From Alphaproteobacteria bacterium (GTDB lineage Bacteria; Pseudomonadota; Alphaproteobacteria; UBA8366; Aestuariispiraceae), in assembly GCA_024743195.1 (NCBI GenBank), contig JANSXE010000017.1, positions 1 to 64,000 on the forward strand: 64,000 bases of DNA, read 5' to 3'. Both the position numbers and the translations under genes were made by a program. Of the stretch, positions 10,214 to 19,123 are shown piece after piece. Position 1 is the first letter of the stretch. Each line of letters begins with the position of its first letter. Under the pieces are notes generated by a model that saw only the letters and a program-made list of their open reading frames with translations, was not told the DNA's origin and did no database searches.

Positions 10214-11563
10214 ATGGCCTCACCCGCCGAACAGCTAGCCGCAAACTTCAACTTCGGCGCCATTTCGAAGGCGACCGAACTCAAGAAGCGCATCTGGTTC
10301 ACGCTGGGTGCGCTCGTCATTTATCGGCTGGGCACCTACATCCCGCTGCCCGGAATCGATCCGACGATCCTGCAGGACGTCTTCGACCAGCAGCGCGGCG
10401 GCGTGCTGGACATGTTCGACACCTTCGCGGGCGGCGCGCTGTCGCGCATGACGATCTTCGCGCTCAACATCATGCCCTACATTTCGGCCGCGATCATCAT
10501 GCAGCTGATGACCGCCGTCGTTCCCTCGCTGGAGCAGATGAAGAAGGAAGGCGAGTCGGGCCGGAAGAAGATCAACCAGTACACCCGCTACGGCACCGTC
10601 TTCCTGGCCACGATCCAGGGCTACGGCATCGCGGTCGGGCTCGAGGGCATGCTGTCCTCGGGCGGCCAGTCGGCGGTGATCGATCCCGGCCTGTTCTTCC
10701 GGCTCACCACCGTCATCACGCTGGTCGGCGGCACCATCTTCCTGATGTGGCTGGGCGAGCAGATCACCCAGCGCGGCGTCGGCAACGGCATCTCGCTGAT
10801 CATCTTCGCCGGCATCGTCGCCGAACTGCCGACCGCGCTCGCGAGCACGCTGGAGCTCGGCCGTCAGGGCCGGCTCTCCACCGCCTTCATTCTGCTGTTG
10901 TTGGTGATGTCGGTCGCGGTCATCGCCTTCATCGTCTTCGTGGAGCGCGCCCAGCGCCGCATCCTCGTGCAGTATCCGAAGCGCCAGGTCGGCAACAAGA
11001 TGTTCGGCGGCGAGAGCTCGCACCTGCCCTTGAAGCTCAACACCGCGGGCGTCATCCCGCCGATCTTCGCCAGCTCCGTCTTGTTGATGCCGCTAACTGT
11101 GGCGAACTTCTCTGGCGGGCAGGGGCCTGAATGGTTAACCACCGTCTCGGCCCTGCTGGGACGGGGCCAGCCGCTCTATCTGGCGCTCTACATCTCGGCG
11201 ATCGTCTTCTTCGCCTTTTTCTACACAGCCGTCGTCTTCAATCCGCAGGACACGGCGGACAATCTGAAGCGCTATGGCGGGTTCATCCCGGGCATCCGGC
11301 CGGGCAAGAACACGGCGGACTATCTAGATCATGTGCTGACGCGGCTGACCACGGTGGGCGCCGCCTATCTCGCGCTGGTCTGCCTGCTGCCGGAATTGTT
11401 GATCAGCCAGTATGCGGTGCCCTTCTATTTCGGGGGAACCAGCCTGCTGATCGTGGTCACGGTGACGATGGACACGGTGACGCAGATCCAGAGCCATCTG
11501 CTGGCGCATCAGTATGAGGGACTCATCAAGAAGTCCAAGCTGAGGGGGAAACAGAGGCGATGA
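10214..11563 (+). CDS. secY: Protein translocase subunit SecY
   Basis: SecY is the channel-forming subunit of the Sec translocon in the inner membrane. The 449-residue product has the expected ten hydrophobic segments. Early ones are FTLGALVIYRLGTYIPLPGI (about 29-48) and MTIFALNIMPYISAAIIMQL (about 79-98), and the MWLGEQITQRGVGNGISLII region falls near residue 180. The cytoplasmic QRRILVQYPKRQVGNKMFGG segment is conserved. It ends in the basic KKSKLRGKQRR tail. Its stop overlaps the adk start (ATGA). Confidence 0.98.
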   Translation: MASPAEQLAANFNFGAISKATELKKRIWFTLGALVIYRLGTYIPLPGIDPTILQDVFDQQRGGVLDMFDTFAGGALSRMTIFALNIMPYISAAIIMQLMTAVVPSLEQMKKEGESGRKKINQYTRYGTVFLATIQGYGIAVGLEGMLSSGGQSAVIDPGLFFRLTTVITLVGGTIFLMWLGEQITQRGVGNGISLIIFAGIVAELPTALASTLELGRQGRLSTAFILLLLVMSVAVIAFIVFVERAQRRILVQYPKRQVGNKMFGGESSHLPLKLNTAGVIPPIFASSVLLMPLTVANFSGGQGPEWLTTVSALLGRGQPLYLALYISAIVFFAFFYTAVVFNPQDTADNLKRYGGFIPGIRPGKNTADYLDHVLTRLTTVGAAYLALVCLLPELLISQYAVPFYFGGTSLLIVVTVTMDTVTQIQSHLLAHQYEGLIKKSKLRGKQRR

Positions 11564-12219
11564 ACATCATTCTGCTGGGCCCGCCGGGCGCCGGAAAGGG
11601 CACGCAGGCGAAACGCCTGGAGGACCGCCGCGGCTTGGTGCAGCTCTCCACCGGCGACATGCTGCGCGCCGAGGTGAAGAGCGGCAGCGACCTCGGCGAG
11701 CGCGCCCGCGGGCTCATGGAGGCGGGCCAGCTGGTTCCGGACGAGTTGGTCATCGGCATCATCGCCAATCGGATCGATGCGCCGGACTGCAAGAACGGCT
11801 TCATCCTGGACGGCTTCCCGCGCACGGTCGCGCAGGCGGAGGCGCTCGACGCCATGCTCGCGCAGAAGGCGATGGGGCTTGACGCCGTGGTCGAGATGAA
11901 GGTGAACGACGCCGCGCTGACGGAACGGATCGTCGGCCGCTTCACCTGCGCCGGGTGCGGCGAAGGCTATCACGAGACCTTCAAGCGGCCGGTCAAGGAC
12001 GGCGTCTGCGACAAGTGCGGCGGGACCGAGTTCACCCGGCGCAAGGACGACAACGAGGAGACGGTCAAGAGCCGCCTTCAGGCCTATCACGAGCAGACCG
12101 CGCCGATCCTGCCCTACTACGCGGATCGCGGCCTGCTGTTGGAGGTCGACGGCATGGCCGACATCGACGAGGTCACGCGCCAGATCGATGCGGTTCTGGA
12201 GGATGCGGCGGCCGGCTGA
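11560..12219 (+). CDS. adk: Adenylate kinase (zinc-type lid)
   Basis: Adenylate kinase interconverts ATP plus AMP and two ADP in the cytoplasm. The 219-residue product has the P-loop GPPGAGKGTQAKRL at about residues 7-20, the AMP-binding stretch LSTGDMLRAEV, and DGFPRTVAQAEAL. The lid carries four cysteines (CAGC and CDKC, near residues 130-153), so it is the long form with a structural zinc. It is coupled to secY by a 4-base overlap, a common alphaproteobacterial arrangement. Confidence 0.97.
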   Translation: MNIILLGPPGAGKGTQAKRLEDRRGLVQLSTGDMLRAEVKSGSDLGERARGLMEAGQLVPDELVIGIIANRIDAPDCKNGFILDGFPRTVAQAEALDAMLAQKAMGLDAVVEMKVNDAALTERIVGRFTCAGCGEGYHETFKRPVKDGVCDKCGGTEFTRRKDDNEETVKSRLQAYHEQTAPILPYYADRGLLLEVDGMADIDEVTRQIDAVLEDAAAG

Positions 12220-12531
12220 AACGGGCCGGCTGAAAGGCGCGGCTGAGGGGGAACGGGCGGCTCGGCCGCGCGGCGTGCGGAAAATCGGGGCGGGCGCGTT
12301 GACAGAGACGCGCTTTTCCCTATAATCCGCGCGCTTCGCCCGGAGAGGCCTTTGAAATCACTGGGTTTCGGTTGGCCGCCGGCGACAGCGTCGCCCGAAG
12401 TTGGTGGAATGTGCGTTGACACGCTGCGTAGGCGTCGGTCTTGCGCACGGACGAGACGACCGGCCCGAAGAGGACGGGAACCCGGGCCGCAGGGTTTTGC
12501 GGCCCGTTAACGGTTTGAAGGAGAAGACATC
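12220..12531 (+). other. Intergenic region: alpha-operon promoter and leader
   Basis: The 312 bases between adk and rpsM contain no credible gene. They hold a consensus promoter (12299-12326), a predicted transcript leader of about 200 nt, and a perfect 8-bp hairpin (CGGGCCGC at 12483-12490, CGGCCCG-type arm at 12499-12506, loop AGGGTTTT) ending 25 bases before the rpsM GTG. A TTGACA at 12416-12421 has no good -10 partner. Confidence 0.7.
12299..12326 (+). promoter_or_regulatory. Sigma-70 promoter for rpsM-rpsK-rpoA-rplQ
   Basis: Both hexamers are perfect consensus: TTGACA at 12299-12304 and TATAAT at 12321-12326, with a 16-bp spacer. Transcription would start near 12333. It is placed to give the alpha operon its own strong transcription independent of the upstream spc operon. 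Confidence 0.85.
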
Positions 12532-12900
12532 GTGGCGCGTATCGCTGGGGTGAACATCCCGACCAACAAGCGGGTGGTGGTGGCGCTCACCTACATCACC
12601 GGCATCGGGAACACGAGTGCGAAGAAGATTCTCGATTCCTGCGGCGTGCCCGAGAGCACCCGGGTGAACGAGTTGAGCGAGGACGAGCTGGCCCGCATCC
12701 GCGAATCCATCGATCGGGAGTATCTGGTCGAAGGCGATCTGCGGCGCGAGACGGCGATGAACATCAAGCGCCTGATGGATCTGGGCTGCTATCGCGGGCT
12801 TCGCCATCGCAAGGGGCTGCCGGTGCGCGGTCAGCGGACCCACACCAACGCCCGCACGCGCAAGGGGCCCGCGAAGGCCATTGCGGGCAAGAAGAAGTAA
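12532..12900 (+). CDS. rpsM: 30S ribosomal protein S13
   Basis: S13 forms head-to-body bridges and contacts P-site tRNA. The 122-residue product starts at GTG (12532) with GAAGGAGAAG upstream; the next residues [20 protein letters not shown] are the family N terminus. The helix-hairpin region [19 protein letters not shown] and the C-terminal [20 protein letters not shown], with basic tail AGKKK, confirm it. It is the first gene after the consensus promoter. Confidence 0.97.
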   Translation: MARIAGVNIPTNKRVVVALTYITGIGNTSAKKILDSCGVPESTRVNELSEDELARIRESIDREYLVEGDLRRETAMNIKRLMDLGCYRGLRHRKGLPVRGQRTHTNARTRKGPAKAIAGKKK

Positions 12901-12921
12901 GGTCGGAAGGACGCATCGATC

Positions 12922-13311
12922 ATGGCAAAGGCTCCGGCTCGCATTAAGCGCAAAGAGCGGAAGAACATCACTTCCGGCATCGCGCATGTGAACGCCTCGT
13001 TCAACAACACGATGATCACCATTACGGACGTGCAGGGGAATGCGATCTCCTGGGCGTCGGCCGGCGCGCAGGGCTTCAAGGGCAGCCGCAAGTCGACCCC
13101 CTTCGCCGCCCAGATGGCCGCCGAGAACGCCGGCCGCAAGGCGCAGGAGCACGGCATGAAGACCCTCGAGGTCTGCGTGAAGGGGCCTGGCTCGGGCCGC
13201 GAATCGGCGCTGCGCGCCCTGCAGTCGGTGGGCTTCCAGATCACCGCGATCCGCGACGTGACGCCGATCCCGCACAACGGGTGCCGTCCGCGCAAGCGCC
13301 GCCGCGTCTGA
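12922..13311 (+). CDS. rpsK: 30S ribosomal protein S11
   Basis: S11 is a platform protein of the small subunit at the mRNA exit site. The 129-residue product has [19 protein letters not shown], the segment [20 protein letters not shown], and the C-terminal [19 protein letters not shown] that defines the family. It lies 21 bases after rpsM, with GGTCGGAAGGACG upstream. Confidence 0.97.
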   Translation: MAKAPARIKRKERKNITSGIAHVNASFNNTMITITDVQGNAISWASAGAQGFKGSRKSTPFAAQMAAENAGRKAQEHGMKTLEVCVKGPGSGRESALRALQSVGFQITAIRDVTPIPHNGCRPRKRRRV

Positions 13312-13325
13312 TTTTCGCGCGCGTG

Positions 13326-13406
13326 CGCGGCGGCGCTCGAAGCCGCCGCGTCACGCCGAACGACTTTCGGGAAACCGGGCGGCCGCGCTAGGCCGCCGGT
13401 TTTCCG
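13326..13406 (+). terminator. Tandem hairpins between rpsK and rpoA, possible attenuator
   Basis: Hairpin 1 is a perfect 9-bp stem (CGCGGCGGC at 13326-13334, GCCGCCGCG at 13342-13350). Hairpin 2 (about 13368-13406) pairs GGAAACCGGGCGGCC with GGCCGCCGGTTTTCC with one offset bulge, followed by GCTTT. The second ends about 25 bases before the rpoA start. Since rpoA must be transcribed, these would act as a leaky terminator or a processing site; this is inferred from structure. Confidence 0.45.
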
Positions 13407-13431
13407 CTTTAAGAGAAAGAGGCCGAATTCC

Positions 13432-14466
13432 ATGAGCGAACCCGCAGCGATCGTGCAACGGAACTGGCAGGCTCTCATCAAGCCGAAGCAGCTGACCATC
13501 GCGCCGGGCGCGGACAAGAACCGCGTCGCCACCGTCACCGCAGAGCCGCTGGAGCGCGGCTTCGGCATGACGCTCGGCAACGCGCTGCGCCGGGTGCTGC
13601 TGAGCTCGCTGCAGGGCGCGGCCGTCACCTCGGTTCAGATCGACGGCGTGCTGCACGAGTTCTCCTCGATCGCCGGCGTGCGCGAGGACGTCACCGACAT
13701 CGTCCTCAACGTCAAGGCGCTGGCGCTGCGGCTGCATGGCGACGGCCCGAAGAAGATGCGCCTGTCAGCCGAAGGCCCCTGCGAGGCGACGGCCGGCATG
13801 ATCGAGGTCGGCCATGACGTCGAGATCATGAACCCCGACCATGTGATCTGCACGCTCGACAAGGGCGCGAAGGTCAACATCGAGTTCACGGTCAATAACG
13901 GCAAAGGCTACGTGCCGGCGACCCAGAACCGGCCCGAGGACGCGCCGATCGGCCTGATCCCGGTCGATTCGGTGTTCAGCCCGGTCCGCAAGGTCGCCTA
14001 CAAGGTGGAAAACACCCGCGTCGGCCAGACCACGGACTACGACAAGCTGTCGATGCAGATCGAGACCAACGGCGCGGTCACGCCGGACGACGCGGTCGCG
14101 CTGGCCGCCCGCATCCTGCAGGACCAGCTCCAGGTCTTCATCAATTTCGAGGAGCCCGACCAGCGCACCGAGGAGGAGCAGGCCAGCGAACTGCCCTTCA
14201 ACAAGAACCTGCTGCGCAAGGTCGACGAGCTGGAGCTGTCGGTTCGCTCGGCGAACTGCCTGAAGAACGACAACATCGTCTATATCGGCGATCTGGTTCA
14301 GAAGACCGAGGGCGAGATGCTGCGGACCCCGAACTTCGGCCGCAAGTCTCTCAACGAGATCAAGGAAGTGCTCTCCCAGATGGGGCTGGCGCTCGGGATG
14401 GAAATCCCGAACTGGCCGCCCGACAACATCGAGGAGCTGGCCAAGAAGCTTGAGGAGCCGTTCTGA
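13432..14466 (+). CDS. rpoA: RNA polymerase subunit alpha
   Basis: The alpha subunit dimerises to seed RNA polymerase assembly and contacts UP elements and activators. The 344-residue product has the N-terminal assembly domain with [20 protein letters not shown] at about residues 41-60. The C-terminal domain after about residue 255 contains [20 protein letters not shown] and [18 protein letters not shown], the DNA-contacting helix-hairpin elements. GAGAAAGAGG precedes the ATG. Confidence 0.98.
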   Translation: MSEPAAIVQRNWQALIKPKQLTIAPGADKNRVATVTAEPLERGFGMTLGNALRRVLLSSLQGAAVTSVQIDGVLHEFSSIAGVREDVTDIVLNVKALALRLHGDGPKKMRLSAEGPCEATAGMIEVGHDVEIMNPDHVICTLDKGAKVNIEFTVNNGKGYVPATQNRPEDAPIGLIPVDSVFSPVRKVAYKVENTRVGQTTDYDKLSMQIETNGAVTPDDAVALAARILQDQLQVFINFEEPDQRTEEEQASELPFNKNLLRKVDELELSVRSANCLKNDNIVYIGDLVQKTEGEMLRTPNFGRKSLNEIKEVLSQMGLALGMEIPNWPPDNIEELAKKLEEPF

Positions 14467-14565
14467 CGGTTTCCGAGCGACCCGAGCGCCTGACCATCCA
14501 CCGCCGGCAGTAGCCTTGCGCGACCGGCGGCAGGCGAAACGAACGAAGAAGAGAAGGATCGGACC

Positions 14566-14985
14566 ATGCGTCACCTGAACAAGGGCCGGAAGCTCAACCG
14601 CACGAGTTCGCACCGCAAGGCGATGTTCGCCAACATGGCGACCTCGCTGATCAAGCATGAACAGATCGTCACCACCCTGCCGAAGGCGAAGGAGCTTAAG
14701 CCGATCGCCGACAAGCTGGTGACGTTGGGCAAGAAGGGCGGCCTGCACCGCCGCCGTCAGGCCTTCGCCAAGCTGCGCGACGACGCGGCGGTGGCGAAGC
14801 TCTTCGACACGCTCGCCGACCGCTACAAGGAGCGTCCGGGCGGCTATGTCCGGGTCCTGAAGGCGGGCTTCCGCTACGGCGACAACGCCCCGATGGCGGT
14901 GGTCGAGCTGGTCGATCGGGACGAGAGCGCCAAGGGCCAGGACAGCGGCCCGACGGCCGAGCAGGAGTTCGAGACGGAGGAGTGA
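14566..14985 (+). CDS. rplQ: 50S ribosomal protein L17
   Basis: L17 sits near the tunnel exit. The 139-residue product begins [20 protein letters not shown] and contains [20 protein letters not shown] and [20 protein letters not shown]. The last 20 or so residues ([16 protein letters not shown]) are an acidic extension beyond the core. GAAGAGAAGG precedes the ATG. It is the last gene of the ribosomal superoperon. Confidence 0.97.
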   Translation: MRHLNKGRKLNRTSSHRKAMFANMATSLIKHEQIVTTLPKAKELKPIADKLVTLGKKGGLHRRRQAFAKLRDDAAVAKLFDTLADRYKERPGGYVRVLKAGFRYGDNAPMAVVELVDRDESAKGQDSGPTAEQEFETEE

Positions 14986-15013
14986 CCCTCCCCCGGATCG
15001 CGTGAAGATGCTG

Positions 15014-15042
15014 AAGGGCGGCCTCCCGGGCCGCCCTTCTTG
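15014..15042 (+). terminator. Intrinsic terminator after rplQ
   Basis: A perfect 10-bp GC-rich stem (AAGGGCGGCC at 15014-15023 and GGCCGCCCTT at 15029-15038) with a TCCCG loop is followed by CTTG. It lies 28 bases after the rplQ stop and ahead of the convergent kinase gene. The T-tail is short. Confidence 0.75.
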
Positions 15043-15055
15043 CGTTCGGACGCGA

Positions 15056-16243
15056 TCAGGCGGCGGTGCGCGACAGGCTGATCGTGACGGCCGTGCCCTT
15101 GCCCAACACGCTGGCGACCTCGATCCGCCCGCCATGCGCCTCCACCAGGCCTTTCGAGAGCCATAGCCCGAGGCCGGCGCCTTCCGCGCGGCGCACCGCG
15201 GCGGCGGTGAACCGTCGAAAGGGCTCGAAGATGCGCGCCAGATCCTCGGGCGCGACGCCCTCGCCGGTATCCCGCACCACCCACTCCACCGCATCGCCGC
15301 GCGTCGCCAAGGCCACGTGGATGGCGCCCGAGCCGGTGAACTTCGCGGCGTTGCCCAGGACATTCAGCAACACCTGGAAGAGACGGCGTTCGTCGGCCTG
15401 GAGCGTCAGGCGCTCCGTCGGCAGCTCCGCCTGCAACGCGACGCCCGGAAGCAGTTGGCCCCGCACCAGGCGAATGGCCCGCTCGGTCAGGCTGCTCGCG
15501 TCGACTGCCCCGGTTTCGATGTGCAGCCGCCCGGCCTCGATGCGCGACAGGTCCAGGATGTCGCCAATCAGTTCCAACAGATGGTGGCCGGAACGGAGGA
15601 TGTCGCCCGCATACTCCTCGACCCGCTCCGACGCGGCGCCGGTCCGCCCCGCGCCGCACAGCAACTCGGCGAAGCCGATGATCGCATTCAGCGGCGTGCG
15701 CAATTCGTGGCTCATGGCGGCGAGGAAGGCGCTCTTTGAGCGATTCGCCAATTCGGCCGCGGTCTTGGCCTCGAACAGTTCGTCCTGCAGCGCCTTGATC
15801 TCGGTGATGTTCGTCTCCACGCCGCCGAGGCCGAGCAGGCGGCCCTCGGCGTCAAGAATCGGAAATTTAACCACCGCATGCGGGCGGCCCTGCAGGTCGA
15901 TCTCGCGATGGAAGACGCGCCGCTCGGCCAGGACGATGCGATCCTCCGCGACGTACTCCGCGCCGCGCCGGCCCAAAGCCTCTTCCGACGTCTTGCCCAG
16001 AACCGCCGCGCGCGACGGGGCGCCGTAGCAGCGCAGGAACCAGTCGTTGGCGATCAGGAAGCGGGCGTCGGCGTCCTTGAAATAGACGGGGAAGGGCGCG
16101 CATTCGATCAGCGCGTCCAACTGCGCGGCCGGCAGATCGGTGCGGGTTCTGGCGCGCGCCGTTTCCCGGCGAAGCCGCCGGACTTCGGCGACGAGGTCCT
16201 CGCGGCTCATCTGCTCGGGCGCTCGATCGATCTCGTCGGGCAT
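15056..16243 (-). CDS. Cytoplasmic PAS-domain sensor histidine kinase
   Basis: The 395-residue product has an N-terminal coiled stretch, one PAS/PAC domain (about residues 60-165, with CAPFPVYFKDADARFLIAND), a HisKA domain with the phosphoacceptor His179 in FLAAMSHELRTPLNAIIGF, and an HATPase domain (LNVLGNAAKFTGSGAIHV, DTGEGVAPED, and AEGAGLGLWLSKGLVEAHGG). No membrane segment is visible, so it should sense a cytosolic signal. The start at 16243 has GAGAAGG about 10 bases upstream; the frame stays open another 37 codons into the divergent gene. No response regulator is adjacent, so the partner is unknown. Confidence 0.9.
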   Translation of the reverse strand: MPDEIDRAPEQMSREDLVAEVRRLRRETARARTRTDLPAAQLDALIECAPFPVYFKDADARFLIANDWFLRCYGAPSRAAVLGKTSEEALGRRGAEYVAEDRIVLAERRVFHREIDLQGRPHAVVKFPILDAEGRLLGLGGVETNITEIKALQDELFEAKTAAELANRSKSAFLAAMSHELRTPLNAIIGFAELLCGAGRTGAASERVEEYAGDILRSGHHLLELIGDILDLSRIEAGRLHIETGAVDASSLTERAIRLVRGQLLPGVALQAELPTERLTLQADERRLFQVLLNVLGNAAKFTGSGAIHVALATRGDAVEWVVRDTGEGVAPEDLARIFEPFRRFTAAAVRRAEGAGLGLWLSKGLVEAHGGRIEVASVLGKGTAVTISLSRTAA

Positions 16244-16383
16244 CGGCGGGTCGACCTTCTCGCATCGTCTCGATGGCCAATCTTGGCGGGCTTGCCCCCC
16301 CTCGTGCAACCCGTGCGTCGAGACGGCGCGGCGTCGAGGGGTCGGGCCTTTCATCCGCTTGGACGGCAGCCTATCTTGGCCCC

Positions 16384-17787
16384 ATGAAGCCCAGGCTCCT
16401 CAGCGCTCTCGCCGTCCTGCTCGCGCTCGCCGGACCCGCCGTCGCGCAGACGGTTCCCGACAGTCGCGTACAGATCGACCTCAGCTTCGCGCCGGTCGTG
16501 AAGCAGGTCGCGCCGGCGGTGGTCAACATCTACGCCGAACGCACGGTGGAGAGCCGCGGACTGCAGAGCCCGCTGCTCGACGATCCCTTCTTCCGGCGCT
16601 TCTTCGGCGACATGCTCCAGGGGCTGGGTCAGCCGCGCCGGCGGGTGGAGAACTCGCTGGGCTCCGGCGTGATCGTCTCCGCCGACGGCGTCGTCGTGAC
16701 CAATCACCATGTCATCGCGGGAGCCGACAAGATCCGCGTCGTGCTGGCGGATCGGCGCGAGTTCGACGCTGAGACGCTGTTGTCGGACGAGCGCACCGAC
16801 ATCGCCGTGCTGCGCCTGCAGGACGTGGACAAGGCGTTGCCCGCCGCGACCCTCGGCCGGTCGGACGATCTGGAGGTGGGCGATCTCGTGCTCGCCATCG
16901 GCAACCCGTTCGGCGTCGGCCAGACCGTGACCAGCGGCATCGTCTCGGGCCTCGCCCGCACGTCGGTCGGGATCACCGACATCCAGTCCTTCATCCAGAC
17001 CGACGCGGCGATCAATCCGGGCAATTCGGGCGGGGCGCTGGTGGCGCTCGACGGGACGGTGGTCGGCGTCAATACGGCGATCTTCTCGCGCTCCGGCGGG
17101 TCCATGGGCATCGGCTTCGCCGTGCCGGTCGACATGGCGCGCACCGTGGTCGCGGCCGCGGTGGAGGGGCGCGAGTTGCAGCGCCCCTGGCTCGGCTTCG
17201 CCGGCCGCGACGTCGACGCCGACATGGCGGAGGCGCTCGGCATGCCCGCGCCCCGGGGCGTGATCGTCGAAAGCGTCAGTCCCGGCGGTCCCGCCGACCG
17301 CGCTGGCTTGGAGGCGGGCGATATCGTCGTCTCGATCGGCGATCGACCGATCGCGGACGGTCAGTCGCTTCGCTTCCGTCTCGCCACCCGCGGCGTCGGA
17401 TCGGCGGTGGACATCGGCTATCTGCGCGACGGGGCGCTGGAAAGCGGGCTTTTCGACCTGATTCCGCCGCCCGAGGATCCGGCGCGCGACCCCGTCACCG
17501 TCGACGGGCGCACCCCGCTGACGGGGGCCACCTTCCTCAATCTCTCTCCGGCGGTCGCGGACGAGTTGGGGCTGCCCACGGACCTGAGCGGCGTCATGGC
17601 GGTCGAGGTTCCGCGCCGCAGCCCGGCCGCCCAGACCGGCTTCCGGCCTGGCGACATCCTGCGCGAGATCAACGGCGTCCCGATCGAGCGAACGGAGGAC
17701 CTGCGCCGCCTGCTGCGCGCCGCTCCCGCCGAATGGCGGATCGCCGTCGAACGCGACGGCGAGATCTACCGCGTGGCGGTGCGCTGA
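16384..17787 (+). CDS. Periplasmic DegP/HtrA-type serine protease
   Basis: This 467-residue protein starts with a signal peptide (MKPRLLSALAVLLALAGPAVAQ), which decides the start against a longer upstream frame. The trypsin-like domain has the full triad: His109 (TNHHV), Asp139 (RTDIAVL) and Ser215 (NPGNSGGAL). Two PDZ domains follow (about 275-360, with RGVIVESVSPGGPADRAGLE, and 385-467, with SPAAQTGFRPGDILREINGV). Such proteases degrade or refold misfolded envelope proteins. It is immediately followed by rarA, one base after its stop, a pairing seen in other alphaproteobacteria, so the two are probably cotranscribed. Confidence 0.93.
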   Translation: MKPRLLSALAVLLALAGPAVAQTVPDSRVQIDLSFAPVVKQVAPAVVNIYAERTVESRGLQSPLLDDPFFRRFFGDMLQGLGQPRRRVENSLGSGVIVSADGVVVTNHHVIAGADKIRVVLADRREFDAETLLSDERTDIAVLRLQDVDKALPAATLGRSDDLEVGDLVLAIGNPFGVGQTVTSGIVSGLARTSVGITDIQSFIQTDAAINPGNSGGALVALDGTVVGVNTAIFSRSGGSMGIGFAVPVDMARTVVAAAVEGRELQRPWLGFAGRDVDADMAEALGMPAPRGVIVESVSPGGPADRAGLEAGDIVVSIGDRPIADGQSLRFRLATRGVGSAVDIGYLRDGALESGLFDLIPPPEDPARDPVTVDGRTPLTGATFLNLSPAVADELGLPTDLSGVMAVEVPRRSPAAQTGFRPGDILREINGVPIERTEDLRRLLRAAPAEWRIAVERDGEIYRVAVR

Positions 17788-17788
17788 C

Positions 17789-19123
17789 ATGTCCCCCGCG
17801 TCGGACGCCATGGGCGGCCTGTTCGAGGCCGACGCGCCGCGTCCGCTCGCGGACCGTCTGCGCCCGCAAGCGCTGGAGGAAGTGGTCGGTCAGGACCATC
17901 TGGTGGGGCCTGAGGGCGCGCTCGCCCGCATGCTGGAGACGGGCCGGCTCACCTCGTTGATCCTCTGGGGCGGGCCGGGCTGCGGCAAGACCACGATCGC
18001 GCGCCTGATCGCGCAGCGCAGCGGTCTCGCCTTCGAGCCCCTGTCGGCCGTCTTCTCCGGCGTCGCCGATCTACGCAAGGTCTTCGAGCGCGCCCGCGAG
18101 CGGCGCATCGCGGGCCAGGGCACCGTCCTGTTCGTCGACGAGATCCACCGCTTCAACAAGGCGCAGCAGGACGGCTTTCTGCCCTATGTGGAGGACGGCA
18201 CGGTCGTCCTGATCGGAGCGACCACGGAAAACCCCAGTTTCGAGTTGAACGCGGCGCTGCTCTCACGCTGCCGGGTCTTCACGCTCAATCGGCTCGACGA
18301 CGCCGCGCTGGAGCGGATGCTCGCCCGGGCCGAGGCGCTGGAAGGGCGCCCGCCGCCGCTGACCGACGCGGCGCGCCAGGCGATGCGCGCGATGGCCGAC
18401 GGCGACGGACGCTATCTGTTGAACATGGCCGAGGCGCTCTATGGCCTCGGGATCATGACGCCGTTGGGGCCGGAGGAGCTGGCCAAGACCGTGCAGCGCC
18501 GCATGCCGGTCTACGACAAGGCGGCCGAAAGCCACTTCAACCTGATGAGCGCGCTGCACAAGAGCCTGCGCGGCTCCGACTGCGACGCGGCGCTCTACTG
18601 GCTGGGCCGCATGCTCAGCGGCGGCGAGGACCCGCTCTACGTCGCGCGGCGACTGGTGCGCTTCGCCTATGAGGATGTCGGGCTCGCCGACCCCGCCGCC
18701 TGCCAGCAGGCGCTCGCCGCTTGGGACACCTATGAACGGCTGGGCTCGCCGGAAGGGGAGTTGGCGCTGGCGCAGGCGGTCATCTATCTGGCGACCGCGC
18801 CGAAGTCGAACGCGGCCTACGGCGCCTTCAAGGCCGCGATGAAGACCGCGAAGGAGACCGGCAGCCTGAGCCCGCCCATGCACATCCTGAACGCGCCGAC
18901 CAAGCTGATGAAGGAACTCGGCTACGGGGCGGGCTACGCCTACGATCACGATGCGGAGGACGGTTTCTCCGGCCAGAATTACTTCCCGGACGAGATGGCG
19001 CGCGTCCAGCTTTACCAACCGGTCGAGCGCGGCTTCGAGCGCGAGCTCAAGAAGCGTCAGGATTACTTCGGGAAGCTGCGCGCTCAGCGCCGCAAGCAGA
19101 GCCGGACGGAGGGCGACGGCTGA
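17789..19123 (+). CDS. rarA: Replication-associated recombination protein A (AAA+ ATPase)
   Basis: RarA (MgsA) is a clamp-loader-like AAA+ ATPase acting at stalled replication forks. The 444-residue product has Walker A GGPGCGKTTIARLIAQ near residue 55, Walker B with LFVDEIHRFNKAQQD, sensor 1 in IGATTENPSFELNAALLSRC, and the C-terminal tetramerisation domain containing DVGLADP and APKSNAAYGAFKAAM. The first residues (LFEADAPRPLADRLRP) follow the usual family start. It begins one base after the protease stop and overlaps the cupin gene by one base (TGATG). Confidence 0.95.
   Translation: MSPASDAMGGLFEADAPRPLADRLRPQALEEVVGQDHLVGPEGALARMLETGRLTSLILWGGPGCGKTTIARLIAQRSGLAFEPLSAVFSGVADLRKVFERARERRIAGQGTVLFVDEIHRFNKAQQDGFLPYVEDGTVVLIGATTENPSFELNAALLSRCRVFTLNRLDDAALERMLARAEALEGRPPPLTDAARQAMRAMADGDGRYLLNMAEALYGLGIMTPLGPEELAKTVQRRMPVYDKAAESHFNLMSALHKSLRGSDCDAALYWLGRMLSGGEDPLYVARRLVRFAYEDVGLADPAACQQALAAWDTYERLGSPEGELALAQAVIYLATAPKSNAAYGAFKAAMKTAKETGSLSPPMHILNAPTKLMKELGYGAGYAYDHDAEDGFSGQNYFPDEMARVQLYQPVERGFERELKKRQDYFGKLRAQRRKQSRTEGDG

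Noticed and set aside
12416-12444. Second promoter (TTGACA at 12416) before rpsM
   Set aside because: At 16-18 bp there is no acceptable -10 hexamer.
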